Assembly: GCA_030696435.1 (NCBI GenBank)
Contig: JAUYSF010000442.1
Coordinates: 1-6,489, forward strand
Length of the DNA: 6,489 nt
DNA from: Desulfoprunum sp.
GTDB lineage: Bacteria; Desulfobacterota; Desulfobulbia; Desulfobulbales; Desulfocapsaceae
Direction of reading: 5' to 3'
In this document: piece after piece, positions 6,194 through 6,489 of the stretch
How positions within the stretch are numbered: the first letter of the stretch is position 1
How the letters are laid out: every line of letters begins with the position of its first letter
Notes under the pieces: generated by a model
Told to the model about the DNA's origin: nothing
The model's database searches: none
Seen by the model: the letters and a program-made list of their open reading frames with translations, nothing else
Made by a program: the position numbers and the translations under genes

Positions 6194-6386
6194 TCCCAAT
6201 TCGCAGCAGCAGATACGGCGTAGTGCGATTTTCAATCGTCGAAGGGAATTCCCGAAGATATTCACACCCCATTTTTTCATAGAACCCTCGTGCGTGAGGA
6301 TCCGCCAGGATATGCAATTGGCTGATTCCCTGAGCGCTGCATCTCCCTCGAAGATCATCAAACATCCTTGTTCCGACTCCTATCCC
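6138..6386 (-). pseudogene. C-terminal remnant of a GNAT-family N-acetyltransferase
   Basis: The frame opens after a TGA at 6387-6389 with GIGVGTRMFDDL, which fits the acetyl-CoA-binding motif A of GNAT enzymes. It goes on through QLHILADPHARGFYEKMGC, the end of the GNAT fold, to ENRTTPYLLLRI. The N-terminal half (strands 1-3) is missing: the sequence upstream belongs to a different reading frame and another gene. The 3' end also looks abnormal, since the frame runs about 18 codons into the end of fcl on the opposite strand instead of stopping near 6195. A short protein from the ATG at 6363-6365 (75 residues) is conceivable but would lack half the fold. No substrate can be assigned. Confidence 0.6.
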
Positions 6387-6489
6387 TCAATCTGTCGCCT
6401 GAACGTCTTGATCATATCGTCCCGGATGGCCTGATGGTCGAGGTGGAAGATGTCGCCCGGAAAGAGCAGCTCGGCCACCCCTGAGTCAA
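6380..6489 (-). CDS. C-terminal end of an unrecognised gene (partial, runs off the window)
   Basis: The last 35 codons of a minus-strand frame enter from the right edge and end at TAG (6380-6382). The peptide begins DSGVAELLFPGDIFHLDHQA and ends IKTFRRQIEG, with a charged amphipathic C terminus that looks like real coding sequence and uses GC-rich codons like galU and gmd. I do not recognise the family. Its stop overlaps the open part of the GNAT remnant by a few bases, so the GNAT piece seems to have been joined directly behind this gene. The start lies outside the window. Confidence 0.5.
   Translation of the reverse strand, partial: DSGVAELLFPGDIFHLDHQAIRDDMIKTFRRQIEG

Overview
The window looks like chromosomal DNA of a Gram-negative, strictly anaerobic bacterium of the Desulfobacterota, most likely Desulfobulbales. 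The reasons are a mercury-methylation gene pair (hgcA, hgcB), a C-terminal piece of an outer-membrane barrel protein, and intergenic repeats that I recall (not checked) as typical of this group. The lineage is inference, not proof.

Left part (about 1-2380, minus strand). An operon runs leftward: an ArsR/SmtB-type repressor (1990-2304), hgcA (800-1993, overlapping arsR by ATGA) and hgcB (490-783). A good sigma-70-type promoter with repeats over its -10 sits at 2345-2373. HgcA is the membrane corrinoid protein thought to pass a methyl group to Hg(II); HgcB is its two-cluster ferredoxin partner. The striking point is an in-frame UGA at codon 38 of hgcA. Before it lie the coupled start codon and a Cys codon; after it lies, in the same frame, the conserved HgcA N-terminal region. 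A hairpin with a GGUC-type apical loop starts 15 nt after the UGA. The simplest reading is a selenocysteine-containing HgcA with a Cys-Sec pair. A GTG-started 324-residue ORF would cut off conserved sequence. Downstream of hgcB is only the 3' end of a barrel gene, followed by a clear terminator (57-93).

Middle (about 2380-2880). This 500-base gene-free stretch holds a 122-bp repeat with 17-bp inverted ends (2385-2506) and a 178-bp palindromic, MITE-like element (2611-2788). The right edge of the element abuts or overlaps the predicted galU promoter.

Right part (2882-6193, plus strand). galU, gmd and fcl form a nucleotide-sugar cluster making UDP-glucose and GDP-L-fucose for surface polysaccharide. 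A diverged inverted copy of the 2385-2506 repeat lies between gmd and fcl (4940-5049). Fcl carries an internal insertion of roughly 37 residues.

Right edge (6138-6489, minus strand). There is a broken GNAT acetyltransferase remnant convergent with fcl, then the last 35 codons of an unrecognised gene entering from outside the window. Gene remnants at both edges, together with the repeats, suggest that this is a rearranged accessory region.
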